Shown here piece by piece: positions 1 through 11,196 of a DNA stretch of 64,000 nucleotides. The position numbers and the translations under genes were made by a program. This stretch comes from Artocarpus heterophyllus. Lineage: Eukaryota > Streptophyta > Magnoliopsida > Rosales > Moraceae. Location of the stretch: assembly GCA_025403435.1 (NCBI GenBank), contig CM046342.1:15750519-15814518 (forward strand), in the 5' to 3' direction. The notes beneath the pieces were generated by a model that did no database searches, had not been told where the DNA came from, and was given only the letters and a program-made list of their open reading frames with translations. Numbering within the stretch: position 1 is the stretch's first letter; every line of letters begins with the position of its first letter.

Positions 1-1102
1 CGGGCCTTAACACATTTGGAACGAGTTAAATAACAAACATAAAATTGAAAACCAATTTGTATAAATCTTAAACCCAATTCAAAGTCCACTATAGATAAAG
101 TTAACTATAAACAACAAATCTAATTTAACGACAACAAGGATCTTCCTGAATGATCCAGCAACTCAAATAATTTTGTTTTAATCAAAACCTTATTGAACAA
201 TGCATACACCCATATGTTATTCCTAATACTCAACATCTATCAATGGATTCATCATCATTACTACCAAGGGTTTAGAATGTGACTAACCTTGAAATCAATA
301 CGATTTACGTCTTTCAACGTAGACCATATCAACGAACAAAGACACTAGATGTTACTACTTAAGAACATCTACAATCCCCACAATTCTACTCATACAATAT
401 ATAATTTCCTCATATAACAAAACCTTAGGTAACCAAAAGATTCACTGATACACTTAAATACAATGTACGTAACGAAATATTCCAATTTTGAGATTCATGC
501 ATTCTAGACTTTACACAGTCTCAACAGACCAAAAGTCTAACATTTATCTCTCTCAAGATTCAATACCATGATTCCCAACTTATATCATATTCCTCAAATA
601 TATAGAACTTTTAAGAAAAGACATTGACACTTATGTGCTCCATCGAATCCACACATAATCATTACTTAGGTTTGAATCAATTACGAAAAATATGCCAAAC
701 TTTAAAATCAATAAATCAAGCCTTATATTTCTTATTGTTTTTCACGAGACAAAAGGCTCTTAAATCCTCGTATCTATACGAATTTCTCATCGTTTATACG
801 AATTAGATATGCTTATAGATCCAAATATTATACGAATCTCTCATAAGCATTCTACTTATAAACTCATTCCATATAATTATCATTCCCTCATAACTATTAA
901 TACTTTCCTTCTATATAATTATTGTACTCATATAACTATTGATATTTTCATTCTATGGCCTTTCCATGTTACATCCTTCTAGACTGTATAAATCAATGTG
1001 AAGGTTCATTTTGATGATGACAATAAAATTTCAGCTTCAAAACCATCTCAAAAATATATTTTTTTTAAAGTGGTGCTACACTCCCTAGGTTAACCGAACC
1101 TA

Positions 1103-1115
1103 GGCTCTGATACCA
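1103..1115 (-). other. Primer binding site, initiator tRNA-Met type
   Basis: The - strand reads TGGTATCAGAGCC eight bases inside the LTR. This is the standard complement of the 3' end of plant initiator methionine tRNA used by many Ty3-gypsy elements. It fixes this LTR as the 5' LTR of a - strand element. Confidence 0.85.
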
Positions 1116-1122
1116 AAAATTC

Positions 1123-3096
1123 TGTAACGCCCCTATGTGGGGGTTAACAGTTTTTAATAAGATAAAATAAAAATAAATAATAAAAGTAAAACCTTAAAAA
1201 TAAAATTTGCCCGGGACTTAAATGAAAACTCTCAACTCAAAAATAAAAATATAAACGACAAATAAACCACAGTTTTAATGTAGCACCTTAAATTTAATAA
1301 TATAAACTGTTGTCATCATCATTTTAACCCTCAACACATTGTAATACAGTCACAGAAAGTAACAATTGATGCTTACATTATCATGAAGAACATTCTTTAC
1401 AATTGAGCAGTCCCAATGTAATATAGTTACATCGCTTCCTCAACTATATTTCTCGTAGCCACCTCACACTTAGTGAGTCCTGAAAAGATATAAACATAAG
1501 GGAATGAGCAACACTATGCTCAGTAGAGAAAACCATTACTCACCTTTAGGTTTTTATCATTACCACATTAAAACCTGCATGGTTAGTAAGTTACATCACA
1601 TTCCAGATTATGAGGTTTATTATGATCACATCTTATGGATACCGTAGTTAATCGTTACCAAGTGTCATAATTACACATTTATACAAATATTACAAATCAT
1701 CATTGTTCCTAGGTATCCATGTTAAATTGAGTATCACTCAACTCATCGAAACCCAAATGGGCGCACTTGATCACCCTATAAACATTCCAAGGGTGTTCCG
1801 GTGAGGGGACATCAAGCCCCGAGTCCTCACCAAATCGATTCCTGTACAGTGTGTTCTGGGACTTTCAACCCAAGGAAGCGTCATCGCCTTCCCCCTACTT
1901 TACCTTTTAGGGTATTCATGCCCAAGGACGTAACCGTCGCCCTTTTCATGTCTCACAATTTCTCTATATTAAATCATTATTAATAGAGTTAATTTTCCTA
2001 ACCATGCTTCTCAATTTATAACATGTGTCAATTCATTATGTTCCTCGCCGTACAATACAAGACGAGTCCATGTCATAGTTTCATATGTGATACTCATATA
2101 ATATCAGTTCAACATAGATATATATATATTGCGGCAAAACAATCAATTTTAATTCTATAAAAACCTCACAAAAGATGAGTAATAGAATCCCTACCTTTCA
2201 AGCTTATCAACAGTCTCTTAATCATGGAATCAGTTAACGTTAGCTCCATACTCCCTTGATCCTAAGGCGTGCATAAGGACAATTAAAACTAAAGCACAAT
2301 ATACAACTACATTCATAAAATTCATTTTAATTTAATCTTAGAATTTCAAGAAATAACCACTGCCCATAGAGGTATTACAAAGTTTAACAATATAAATTTT
2401 CTGTCTAGGGCATATACACTTAGACTTCATACATATGCTCCAAAATAGCAACAAACATATACTTAGGTTTAAGAACGCAAATTTGAATAATCCTTTAGTA
2501 TAAAAGAAAATTTATAAATGAAAGACTAAATTTGTTCATAAGATTCTAACCTCGGATTATGGTTAGTTGGAAGCTTGAAATGGCTTCAAAACAGGTTCCT
2601 TTACTTCGGTATGACTGAAATTCTTGCTCAAATGGAGGTGATGGTAGCTGATTTTTATGGCTGCCTTGAAGAAGTTCTCTAAGTATTTTGCTTCAGCAAA
2701 GAAATGAGAAGAAGAGTGTGGGAACCGTGGAAGAGAAAGGAAGAAAAGATGAAGTCTTTGAAGAGAAGTGATAGAAACAATTATAGAGGAGACATGTTGA
2801 AGCATGTCACGGAGGAAATAAAGAAAATGAGGGTCAAGAGTAGTTGGAAAAGATATCCTTATGTCTCATCTAAAGACTTTAACACACATAATGCCAATAT
2901 GACATTTTTGAGATTTATTAGAAGTTCTAAGGCTTTTTAGTAATCATACTAAATAAATATAGGAGAATTTTAGAAAATTTAAAAATAGATAAAAATAAAT
3001 ATTATAAAATAAATTTAAATGAAGCAATTTTTTTTTTATACATTAAAAATTAATTTAATTACCTCAATACCCGTTAGAAGAATAACGGGTGTCACA
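1123..3096 (-). repeat. LTR of family A, variant form (5' LTR)
   Basis: Read on the - strand it runs TGTGACACCC...GGGCGTTACA, with TG/CA ends. The part at 1123-2257 is nearly identical to the LTRs at 37255-39645 and 44046-46438. From about 2258 to 3045 the sequence is unrelated to those LTRs, and homology returns only in the terminal 50 bp or so. The length is 1974 bp against about 2392 bp. This is a chimeric or subfamily LTR in which the GC-rich transcribed module has been replaced. Confidence 0.8.
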
Positions 3097-3457
3097 TGAA
3101 CGGAAGCTTCAACTCTCTGAACTTGAGGAATTAAGGAATGATGCTTACAACAGTTCACGGATTTACAAAGCAAAAATGAAAGCATTTCATGACAAACATA
3201 TTCTGAGAAAGAACTTTGAGCTAAATCAACGGGTTCATCTTTATGAATCTCTTCTTCACCTTCATCTTGGTAAGCTAAAATCACGATGGACAGGTCTATA
3301 TATTGTGAAACAAGTTTTCCAAAATGGTGTTGTTGAAATTAAAGATCCATCCGATGGAAGGATACTCAAAGTAAATAGCCAGAGATTGAAAAGCTACAAA
3401 GAATGGATAAGTAAACCCGAAGAAGTCACTCTTATGGCTCCAGTTTATCAACCCTGA
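3097..3457 (+). pseudogene. Athila/Tat-like Ty3-gypsy integrase C-terminal remnant
   Basis: The open frame begins at the edge of the inserted LTR with E-R-K-L-Q-L and ends at a TGA. Residues such as KLKSRWTGLYIVKQVF and VNSQRLKSY are characteristic of the integrase C terminus of Athila/Tat-clade retrotransposons (GKLKSRWxGP and VNGQRLKxY motifs). The family would normally have several hundred more pol residues upstream. Those are missing here because the family-A element inserted at 3096/3097. A polypurine tract and LTR follow, as expected for the 3' end of such an element. Confidence 0.75.
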
Positions 3458-3863
3458 GTAGTTTTCTGTTTATTCTCTTTTAAATATTTATTTTTGTTGT
3501 TTGTTTTCTTATTAAAAAAAAAATTTGAAAGTTGAAAATAAATCTCAAAATTAATTCTTGCAGAATAGCTGAGATTAAGGAGGTTATAATCAATTGTGAT
3601 TAGTAACTACTTTATATTTGCGGCCTCTTGAGACAAATCCTAAAGAATTTGTGTAAAAATAAGATTTTTGACTTTCGAAACAAAAAAAAAATGAAGTCTG
3701 GGGAATCTGACTTTAAAAGACCCAATTTGTAATATATTATTGTGTGATTTGTTAGTTTTTGGTTTGTTAAGTTTACCATAGATCATCTCTGCAGCTGTGC
3801 TTATTCAGGTAATATTTTTGCTGCTCTCACTGTTCTTTTATACATTAAGGATAATGTATATTC

Positions 3864-3876
3864 TAGGTTGGGGGGA
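3864..3876 (+). other. Polypurine tract of the Athila/Tat-like element
   Basis: The sequence TAGGTTGGGGGGA is a G-rich purine run of the type that precedes the 3' LTR in Athila/Tat elements. It lies about 400 bp after the integrase stop, and a plausible LTR start (TGTGC) follows at 3883. Confidence 0.55.
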
Positions 3877-3882
3877 GAAGGT

Positions 3883-6800
3883 TGTGCTTAAAAATTGTGC
3901 TTCAATGTTGTGCTGTACCAAAATTTTTTCGATTTTGCACAAATTTTTTTTTTTATTTTGCTCCAGATTTTTGTGCATTTTTCATTTTTGTGTGTTATTT
4001 TTGTGAGTTGTAAAATTCATAAATTAAAAAATTAAAAAAAAAGTTTTGTAAATTATAGCTTCTTAGTAATTAATGTGTTATTATTTTGTTTTGATTTCTA
4101 AATTTCATATTAATGTAATATTATTTTTTCTATTCTTTAGATTATCTATTTTTATGGACTGTCAAAACTTTGGTTGTATTTAACATTTTTAAGTGTTTAT
4201 TTTTCAAAGTGTTTGTAAGCCATTCTTTTCACACATACACTATAATGTTTAATTGTGAGTTAAAGCTATGAATATTTGAGTTTTGTTAAGATGAACAATT
4301 GAAGGCAGCAATATTTCAAAAAAAAAAACATAAAAATAAATAAATTGTAAATAAATAAAGTGCATAATTATGTACATTAATGAATAAATTTGGATAAGTT
4401 TAGTTTCATAGCCTCTTTAACTCGGGTAAGTAAGTTTAAAGGGTGCTTCAACACCTAGTACCTTAGACCAACTGGTCTAGGAGTTACTAACCTAAAGCTC
4501 GTTAAATGGGTTATGGAGAAAGCTTAAGGGAACTAAGCATTGCACTATCCATAATTGTAAAGTCTGTAAATATTTCTATTTTATGTTTCTGCTTTTTAAT
4601 TATTCCAAATCCATAAATTGAAGTGTTGTTACCTACAGGAGTGAATTGAAGCAAAATATCAAAATAATTTTATTCCTAGTTTTGAAACTTCATAATTATT
4701 CATTATCCCTTTTTGCACTAAGTCTGGTTTATATGCATTTTGTTAAATAGCATATAAATTGTTCAAATAAAATTTTAGTTTTTGTTAGTTTATCTAGTTA
4801 GATAAGTCAAATTATAGTTAAATGGTTTCCATTTTATGATTATTCAATATATCATTTCAAAATAATATTGCTTTAATTGCTAGAGACTGTAAAAGTGTAC
4901 ATTTTCTAAGGCTTAAATCATTTATTTATGCTTTTATTTCTTATTAAATCCTCTAATTAATAGCAATTTTGTGTTAATAAGTATTTTTGTGTCTTAGTGT
5001 GTAAATATGTTTGAAAATGTGTTTTTAGTGTGTTTTTATGTTTAATAGAATTGTTAGTAATTTTTAGAGTCATTTTGGTGTGTTAATTAAGTGTTTAGTC
5101 TGTAAATAGTCAAAGCCGTAAAAATAATGCAGTTATTTATTTTGAGTTTTAGAGTGTTTGATAGTGTGTTTTAAGTTTGTAAATATGTTTTACTATATTT
5201 TTAGTAATTTTTAAAAATATTTCCAAGTCATAAAAATTATATCTGTGTCAAACCGTAAGAGACTGAAAACTTTTGGAGTTTTTATTTATTTTTGTGTGTT
5301 TTAATGTAAAATAAATATTTTTAATGTTTTTGTAAATATCATGTTTGTAAAATAATTAATATTAGTGTGTTTGTGATTTTTAGATTTGAAATCTAGAGGA
5401 AAAACGGAGCAAAACGACACCAAAACGGATAAAATCGGACATTAAATGTATCAAGAAGATGAATAAAATTTGAATTTGAATTTTTAGGACACGAGGCGAT
5501 TTCTCAGCCCTCGGATCAGCTACCAAACGAATCTCGTCCGTCCATCCGCTGCAGACGTCAGGCCACGCGTCAGCCGAGGAGAAGCATCAGCGCTGACGCA
5601 TGTCGGAGAAGCCGCGTGTCTCAGTCGTAGATTCCATGTGTCAACCTGTGATTGGCGCGTGCATCACACGCACCGACAAGCTGCAGAGAGAGTCAGAGGG
5701 AATCTCGACCTGTGTGGAATCTCGTGCGGTCATGTCCACGTGTAGCCACTCTTTCAGCCATTAGATGTAAATACCAACAGTGATCTAACGGTCCTAAATC
5801 TTGGCCCTACTGGTCCCACCTGGGCCCATCCTTCGCGCACTTGTCAGTTTTTAGATCACGCGTTGAACGGTCATGATCTGCCTGTTTGAGTCTTGCCAAG
5901 ATACGCGATGCACTCGATTATAAGCTCAAATTTGCATCTCCAAGAGCGAATTTCAGCGTGGAAAAAAGGAGGAGAAAAAGGATCAAATGATCCAAAATTG
6001 TCAACTTTCAACAGGGAAAAATGATAATTACATATGGCAAACAGTAACTTTTCAAGGCTATAAATAGTCTTGCAATGCCCCTTGAAAAAATCATCCCCTT
6101 CGGGCCTTTGGCCCTCTTTTTCCCTTCCTTTCTTTACTGATGAGTTAGACTCAGCAGTATCTTCTTAGGTAAAAAATAATAATAAAATAATGCTTAAATT
6201 AGAGTAGAGTGTCTAGTGAGGCAGAGAGATCATCTTGTAGGCATAGTATTTTGGTATGGATTTTAACTCTATATCTGTGTGGTAATGCTTATATTATTGT
6301 GGAATAAATTATATCTTTATTTTCAATAATTATTGTTGATGTTGTTATGCTGCCAATTTTTACATAATTTCAGTCATGCTTTCTTTATGTAATTTAATTG
6401 TGTTGCATAGTTAATATTAATAATAATGAAATGATACTTAATTTTATGAAATGTCTTTTACTGTAGTATGACTTGTTATATTGTCGATTCTAGATACTTC
6501 ATAAGACGAAAGTGTTGCCGGAGTTAATATAAAAATTTATTCTGCTAAAATATATTAATTGTGATTTGTTATTATCTTTTCTATCCTATAATTATGTTAA
6601 TTATAATTGAGTGACAGTTGTTATAATTTTCATAATTAGTGCACCAATAATTATTTTGCTAGATTTTATAGGAAGACCCTTACTGCATTATGGCTTACTA
6701 TATTGTCGATTTAAGGTTGACCTATATAATTAGTAAAATGTGCTTACAATTAATAAGATAAGATATAATAAATCAAATACTTTAGACAATTATTTATTAG

Positions 6801-7058
6801 AGTTAAAATTCCATATCAGTTGCAAAACATAAAAAGGATTCTCAAAGCTTCATCATTTTAATTTTATGCTTTAAATTTTGAATTGAATAAAATAAAAACC
6901 ACAAAAATATTCATCTCATTTTACACTTTGCTCTGAAAAAGTGCACTCCTTTTTGGACGTTTATTTTTAACAATTTGTCGAGGTACAAATTTTTATCTTC
7001 CTGTGGATACGACAACTTTTCTATACTATAAACGTCCGTCGTTTATAAAGAATAAACA
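3883..7058 (+). repeat. Probable LTR of the Athila/Tat-like element
   Basis: The boundaries are inferred. The LTR starts TGTGCTTAAA directly after the polypurine tract and ends AATAAACA. It contains a TATA box at 6059, a GC-rich stretch at 5.49-5.9 kb upstream of it, and near its end the phrase CCTGTGGATACGAC, which resembles the conserved LTR tail of Athila-like elements. The length of about 3.2 kb is long but within the range for such elements. No gene is visible in it. The sequence that follows (TTTTTTGGGGCGTAGCC) looks like a degraded primer-binding region. Confidence 0.5.
6059..6066 (+). promoter_or_regulatory. TATA box of the Athila-like LTR promoter
   Basis: TATAAATA sits in a CTATAAATAG context just downstream of a GC-rich block. 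It is the best core promoter candidate in this LTR, with the transcription start expected about 30 bp downstream. Confidence 0.5.
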
Positions 7059-7084
7059 TTTTTTGGGGCGTAGCCACCAAACAG

Positions 7085-7838
7085 TAAGCATTATGAGGAG
7101 TTCGAGAACCTACGCCAGGGGGATATGTTAGTCACAGTTGTTGTAACAAAGTTTGACTAGCTAGCTCGCCTATGCCCAGGGATGGTTATTGATGAAAGTG
7201 AAAGGGTTAGAAGACTGATCAGAGTACTTAGGCCAGAAATTGTTGTGATCGTTGATGGAGCTAGTCCACCCAGGACTCAGCAGTAGGTTGTTACGAGGGC
7301 CCAACATGCTGAGTTCCATCTGTCAAAGTTAAGAAGGAATCAGCCTCAGTCTAGTCAACAAGCCAATTCTGCAAACAACCAGAACCGCCCTCCATACAGA
7401 AACAACAACAACAACAATAGCAACAGCAGCAACAACAACAACCAAAGCTGGAGGAACAATAAGAGGAAGGGCAATCCTCAAAATCAGCAAGGCCAAGACA
7501 ACAAGAGGCATAATGATGGTCAACATAACAACAATAGCAGGCAGGTTTCAACCATGCATCAAATGTGGAAAGAAACATCAGGGGAATGCCGATTGGGGAT
7601 AAACCAATGTTTTATTTGTGGGCATGATGACCACTTTTCAAGAACTGCCCCAAACTTGATGAATGCCAATGCCCGTCAGAGAGCTCCTCCTCAAGTCCAG
7701 CTCCATCAGATGCAAGCTTCCCTTGAAGGGCCAATTATCAGTCAAGGGAGACTTGAACCCCCACCTACGAATGCCCGCATCTATGCCATGACGAAAGAAC
7801 AAGTGGCTGATGAAGCCTCCAATGTGGTCACAGGTTAG
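7085..7838 (+). pseudogene. Tekay gag remnant with zinc-finger region
   Basis: The frame starting YEEFENLRQGDM matches the retrotransposon gag core, and an in-frame stop follows near 7159. A long Asn/Gln-rich linker (7396-7540) leads into cysteine-rich segments: PCIKCGKKHQG in one frame, then CFICGHDDHF in another. The CCHC knuckle has lost its last cysteine because a single base is missing after about 7640, so the expected R-N-C-P reads R-T-A-P. At least two frameshifts and a stop break the gene. In the intact family, gag forms the virus-like particle and the knuckle binds RNA. Confidence 0.7.
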
Positions 7839-8142
7839 ATAACAAGTTTATCTAATAATGCATATGTTCTCTTTGATACGGGTGCCACACATTCTTTTAT
7901 ATCCACATCATTTGTTAAAAAAGTTAGAGGTTTGTTTAGAGCTTATAAAACAGGGATTCACCACGACACTACCCTCCAGGGAAGTGATATTATCTATGCA
8001 CTATTTGCGTACAGTACCCCTGTGGATTTCTAATGGAGAACTTTTCGTCGACCTAATTGTGATCGACAGGCATGACTACGATATGATTCTTGGGATGGAT
8101 TTCCTGAGCAAGTACAATGCTTCTATTGAATGTCGAAAATGA
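7839..8142 (+). pseudogene. Tekay aspartic protease remnant
   Basis: The active-site motif VLFDTGATHSF lies at 7864-7896 (catalytic Asp codon at 7875). The family's C-terminal motif DYDMILGMDFLSKYNA is at about 8074-8121. The two are in different frames, so a frameshift lies between them, and a stop (TAG) precedes the domain at 7836. In an active element this enzyme cuts the Gag-Pol polyprotein. Confidence 0.75.
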
Positions 8143-8260
8143 AAGGTGATCTTCCATCTGGAAGGTGATTAGAAATTCATGTATATTGGCGAGTCCAGAA
8201 AGAAACCCAGCATGTTTTTATCTACGATGAAAGCAAGAAGAAAAGATAAGAATTGAAGAT

Positions 8261-9376
8261 GTGCCTATAATTCAAGATTATGCTGAAGTGTTTCCTGATG
8301 ATCTGACAAGTCTACCGCCAGAAAGAGAAGTCAAATTCGAGATTGAGCTCACTCTAGGCACTGACCCGATCCCTAAGGCACCATACAGAATGGCCCCGGC
8401 AGAGTTAAAAGAGCTTCACATGCAATTAAAGGAGCTGCTTGACAAAGGCTTCATCAAGCCGAGCTACTCTCTATGGGGAGCTCCAGTTCTATTTGTTAAG
8501 AAGAAGGATGGCTCTATGAGACTCTACATCGACTACAGAGAGCTGAACAAGGTGACAATCAAGAACAAGTACACGTTGCCTCGAATCGATGATTTGTTTG
8601 ATCAGCTCAAGTGTGCATTTGTGTTTTCAAAGATTAATCTACGGTCAAGTTATCACCAGCTGAAGATTAAAGATGGAGATATCCCTAAGACTGCCTTCAG
8701 GTCGAGGTATGATCACTATGAATTTGTGGTTATACCTTTCGGTCTGACTAATGCACCTGCGGCCTTCATGGATTTGATGAATCGGGTATTCAAGGATTTC
8801 CTCAATAAATTTGTTGTTGTGTTTATCGATGATATTCTTGTCTATTCAAAGAATCAAGAAGAACATAAGGAGCATTTAAGGATTGTGCTGGAAACTTTAA
8901 GAAGACACCAGCTATATGCAAAGTTCTCCAAGTGCAAGTTCTGGCTTGATAAAGTGTCTTTCTTGGGGTATGTTATATCAAAGGAAGGGATTATGGTTGA
9001 CCCTGCAAAAGTAGAGGCTGTTCTCAACTGGAAGCAACCGATTAATGCAAGTAAAATAAGGAGCTTCTTGGGTCTAGCAGGATATTATCAGAGATTCGTA
9101 GAAGACTTCTCCAAGATAGCCGCCCCACTCATGAATTTGAGTCGTAAGGGAAAGAAGTGTGAATGGATAGAAGCATGCGAGAAGAGTTTTCAAGAGCTGA
9201 AGAAGAGGCTAATGAAAGCTCCAGTATTGGTGATTTCAGAAGGAAATGACAGATTCGTAATTTATAGTGATGCATCCAAGTTGGGCCTCGAAGCTGTTTT
9301 AATGCAAAATGGAAAGGGTGATTGCCTATGCGTCAAGACAACTGAAGGATTACGAAAAGAACTATCCTACTTATGA
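8261..9376 (+). pseudogene. Tekay reverse transcriptase and start of RNase H
   Basis: This is the best preserved part of the element, with 371 open codons. It begins with the pre-RT phrase [16 protein letters not shown] and carries the RT core: [37 protein letters not shown], the catalytic box [13 protein letters not shown] (FIDD at 8822-8833), and [11 protein letters not shown]. The RNase H motif [12 protein letters not shown] follows. The frame breaks near 9312, where the true RNase H continues in the next frame ([20 protein letters not shown]). In an active copy it would synthesise cDNA from element RNA. Confidence 0.85.
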
Positions 9377-10028
9377 CCTCGAGTTAGCAGCAGTCGTTTT
9401 TGCATTGAAGATATGGAGACACTATTTATATGGGGTCGAATGCAAGATCTTCACTGATCATCAAAGTCTGAAGTACTTTTTCGCGCAAAGAGACTTGAAC
9501 ATGAGACAATGAAGATGGCTAGAGTTGGTAAAGGATTACGATTTTGAAATCCTTTATCATCCTGGAAAAGCTAACCGAGTGGCTAATGCTCTAAGTAGGA
9601 AGTCAGTTGCCACGTTGATGTCAATGCAAGCAATGTCTCCACCTTTAAGAAAGGAAATTCTAGACTTTGGTTTCAAACTTATAGCAAGTCAGCTTTCAGC
9701 ACTCACTCTTGCTCCAACGATGTATGATGAAATTCGGAGAAAACAAGATAAAGATGTAAGTCTCGCAAGGATTAAGCAGGAAATGAAAGAAGGAAAATGT
9801 CAAGAGTTCTGTATTGCAGATGATAGAACTTTGTACCTCAAGGACTGCTTATGTGTTCCCAATGTTGATGGCTTAAGGGAAAAGATCTTGATCGAAATTT
9901 ATGACACTCCTTACTCTATTCATCCAGGTGCAACAAAGATGCATAATGATCTAAGGGGTAGCTTCTGGTGGTTTGGAATGAAACATGATATTGCTTTGTA
10001 TACGAAGAAATGCTTAACATGTCAATAA
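9309..10028 (+). pseudogene. Tekay RNase H and integrase zinc-binding domain
   Basis: The RNase H continuation ([31 protein letters not shown]) runs to a premature TGA at 9510. Reading resumes with RWLELVKDYDFEILYHPGKANRVANALSRKS, the conserved end of the RNase H region. The integrase N-terminal HHCC region follows (HPGATKMHNDLRGSFWW, CLTC), closing with a stop at 10026. Two disruptions therefore lie inside one original polyprotein. Confidence 0.8.
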
Positions 10029-10860
10029 GTTAAAGCTGAACACCAGAAACCTGGTGGTGATTTACAGTCTATCCAGATACTGGAATGGAAATGGGAGGAT
10101 ATAACAATGGATTTTATTACTGGTTTGCCCAGAACCATGAACGGTTATGATGTAATTTGAGTAGTTGTGGATCGACTGACAAAGACGACGCATTTCATTC
10201 CCATCAAGATCACTTCCTCTATGGAACGGTTAGTGAAACTATTTATCAAGGAAATTGTACGGCTTCATAGAATCCCTAAGTCTATCATGTTAGATCGTGA
10301 TGGCAAGTTCACATCTAAGTTCTAGAAGAGCATGTAGACTGCTATGGGAACCAGGCTACTTTTCATATAGCTTTTCATTTTCAGACAGACGGCCAAACGG
10401 AGAGGATGAACTTGATTTTAAAAGATATGCTACGGGCTTGTTCTCTCGATTATAAGACTAGCTAGTGTAAAATGTTGCCATTAGTAGAGTTTGCTTACAA
10501 CAACAGCTACCAGGCCACAATTGGGATGGCATCATATGAAGCTCTGTATGGGTGAAAATATAGGTCGCCTATATGTTGGCACGAAGCTGGTGAGAAGAAG
10601 TTGATGGAAAGCGTCGATGTTGAAAAAACTGATTTTGTTATTGAAACTTCTGATATGATAAAGTTGATAAGAAGAAGAATAGAGACCACTCAAAATCATC
10701 AGTAGAGTTATGCTGACAAGAGGAGAAGACCCTTATAATTCACCGTAGGCAAATTTGTGTTTTTAAAAGTTCCACCGATGAAAGGAGTTATGAGGTTTGG
10801 AAAGAAAGGCAAGTTAAGCCAAGATTCATTGGTCCTTATGAAATCATGTAGAGGATAGGC
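10029..10860 (+). pseudogene. Tekay integrase catalytic core, heavily mutated
   Basis: Readable core segments include [14 protein letters not shown] (first catalytic Asp), VVDRLTKTTHFIPI, and LDRDGKFTSKF (second Asp; the family norm is SDRDxRFTS). Stops interrupt at about 10026, 10158 and 10323, with frameshifts beyond 10350. No single frame is open through the core. Identification rests on these motifs in the expected order between the zinc-binding domain and the chromodomain-like tail. Confidence 0.7.
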
Positions 10861-10863
10861 AAG

Positions 10864-11160
10864 GTGGCTTATCAGCTGAAGTTGCCTTTAGAAATGTCAG
10901 CAATACATGATGTGTTTCATGTCTCTATGCTCAAGAAGTATGTCCCGGACCCTACGCATGTGATTAAGCCACAAGTGATCGAGATACGAGAAGACTTGAG
11001 TTATGAAGAAAAGCCAGTAGAGATACTCGATCAGAAAACCAAGACCTTAAGGAATAAAGAAATTCCATTGGTCAAGGTGTTATGGCAAAATCATCAAGTA
11101 AAAGAAGCTACATGGGAACATGAAGATGACATGAGATCAAAGTATCCGCAATTATTATGA
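10864..11160 (+). pseudogene. Tekay integrase C terminus with chromodomain-like tail
   Basis: This is 98 open codons ending at a TGA. MAYQLKLPLEMSAIHDVFHVSMLKKY is the conserved integrase end, and IPLVKVLWQNHQVKEATWE is the chromodomain-like tail typical of Tekay/Del elements. In the active family this tail helps target integration to heterochromatin. The stop is followed within 21 bp by the polypurine tract, so this is the authentic 3' end of pol. Confidence 0.85.
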
Positions 11161-11196
11161 GTTTCAAGGACAAAACTTTTATAAGGTGGGGAGAAT

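Larger units (their letters stand above)
1..3096 (-). mobile_element. 5' end of a second family-A LTR retrotransposon, cut by the window edge
   Basis: Positions 1-1122 align with 42750-44045 of the complete element A, and 1123-3096 is an LTR, so this is a second copy in the same - orientation with its 5' LTR on the right. The rest of the interior lies left of the window. In the complete copy the first cargo ORF starts 327 bp beyond the point that matches position 1, so cargo in this copy would lie just outside. Relative to element A it lacks a segment of about 125 bp (A 43.23-43.35 kb) bounded by short direct repeats. The insertion is in an Athila/Tat-like integrase remnant that resumes at 3097. 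Confidence 0.8.

Noticed and set aside
1801..1983. 60-codon ORF found almost unchanged at 1801, 37934 and 44725
   Set aside because: It is repeated because all three lie in family-A LTRs; it is antisense to the element and has no domain.
7351..7578. Cysteine-rich small ORF on the - strand
   Set aside because: It is the antisense reading of the Asn/Gln codon repeats (AAC/CAA) in the Tekay gag linker.
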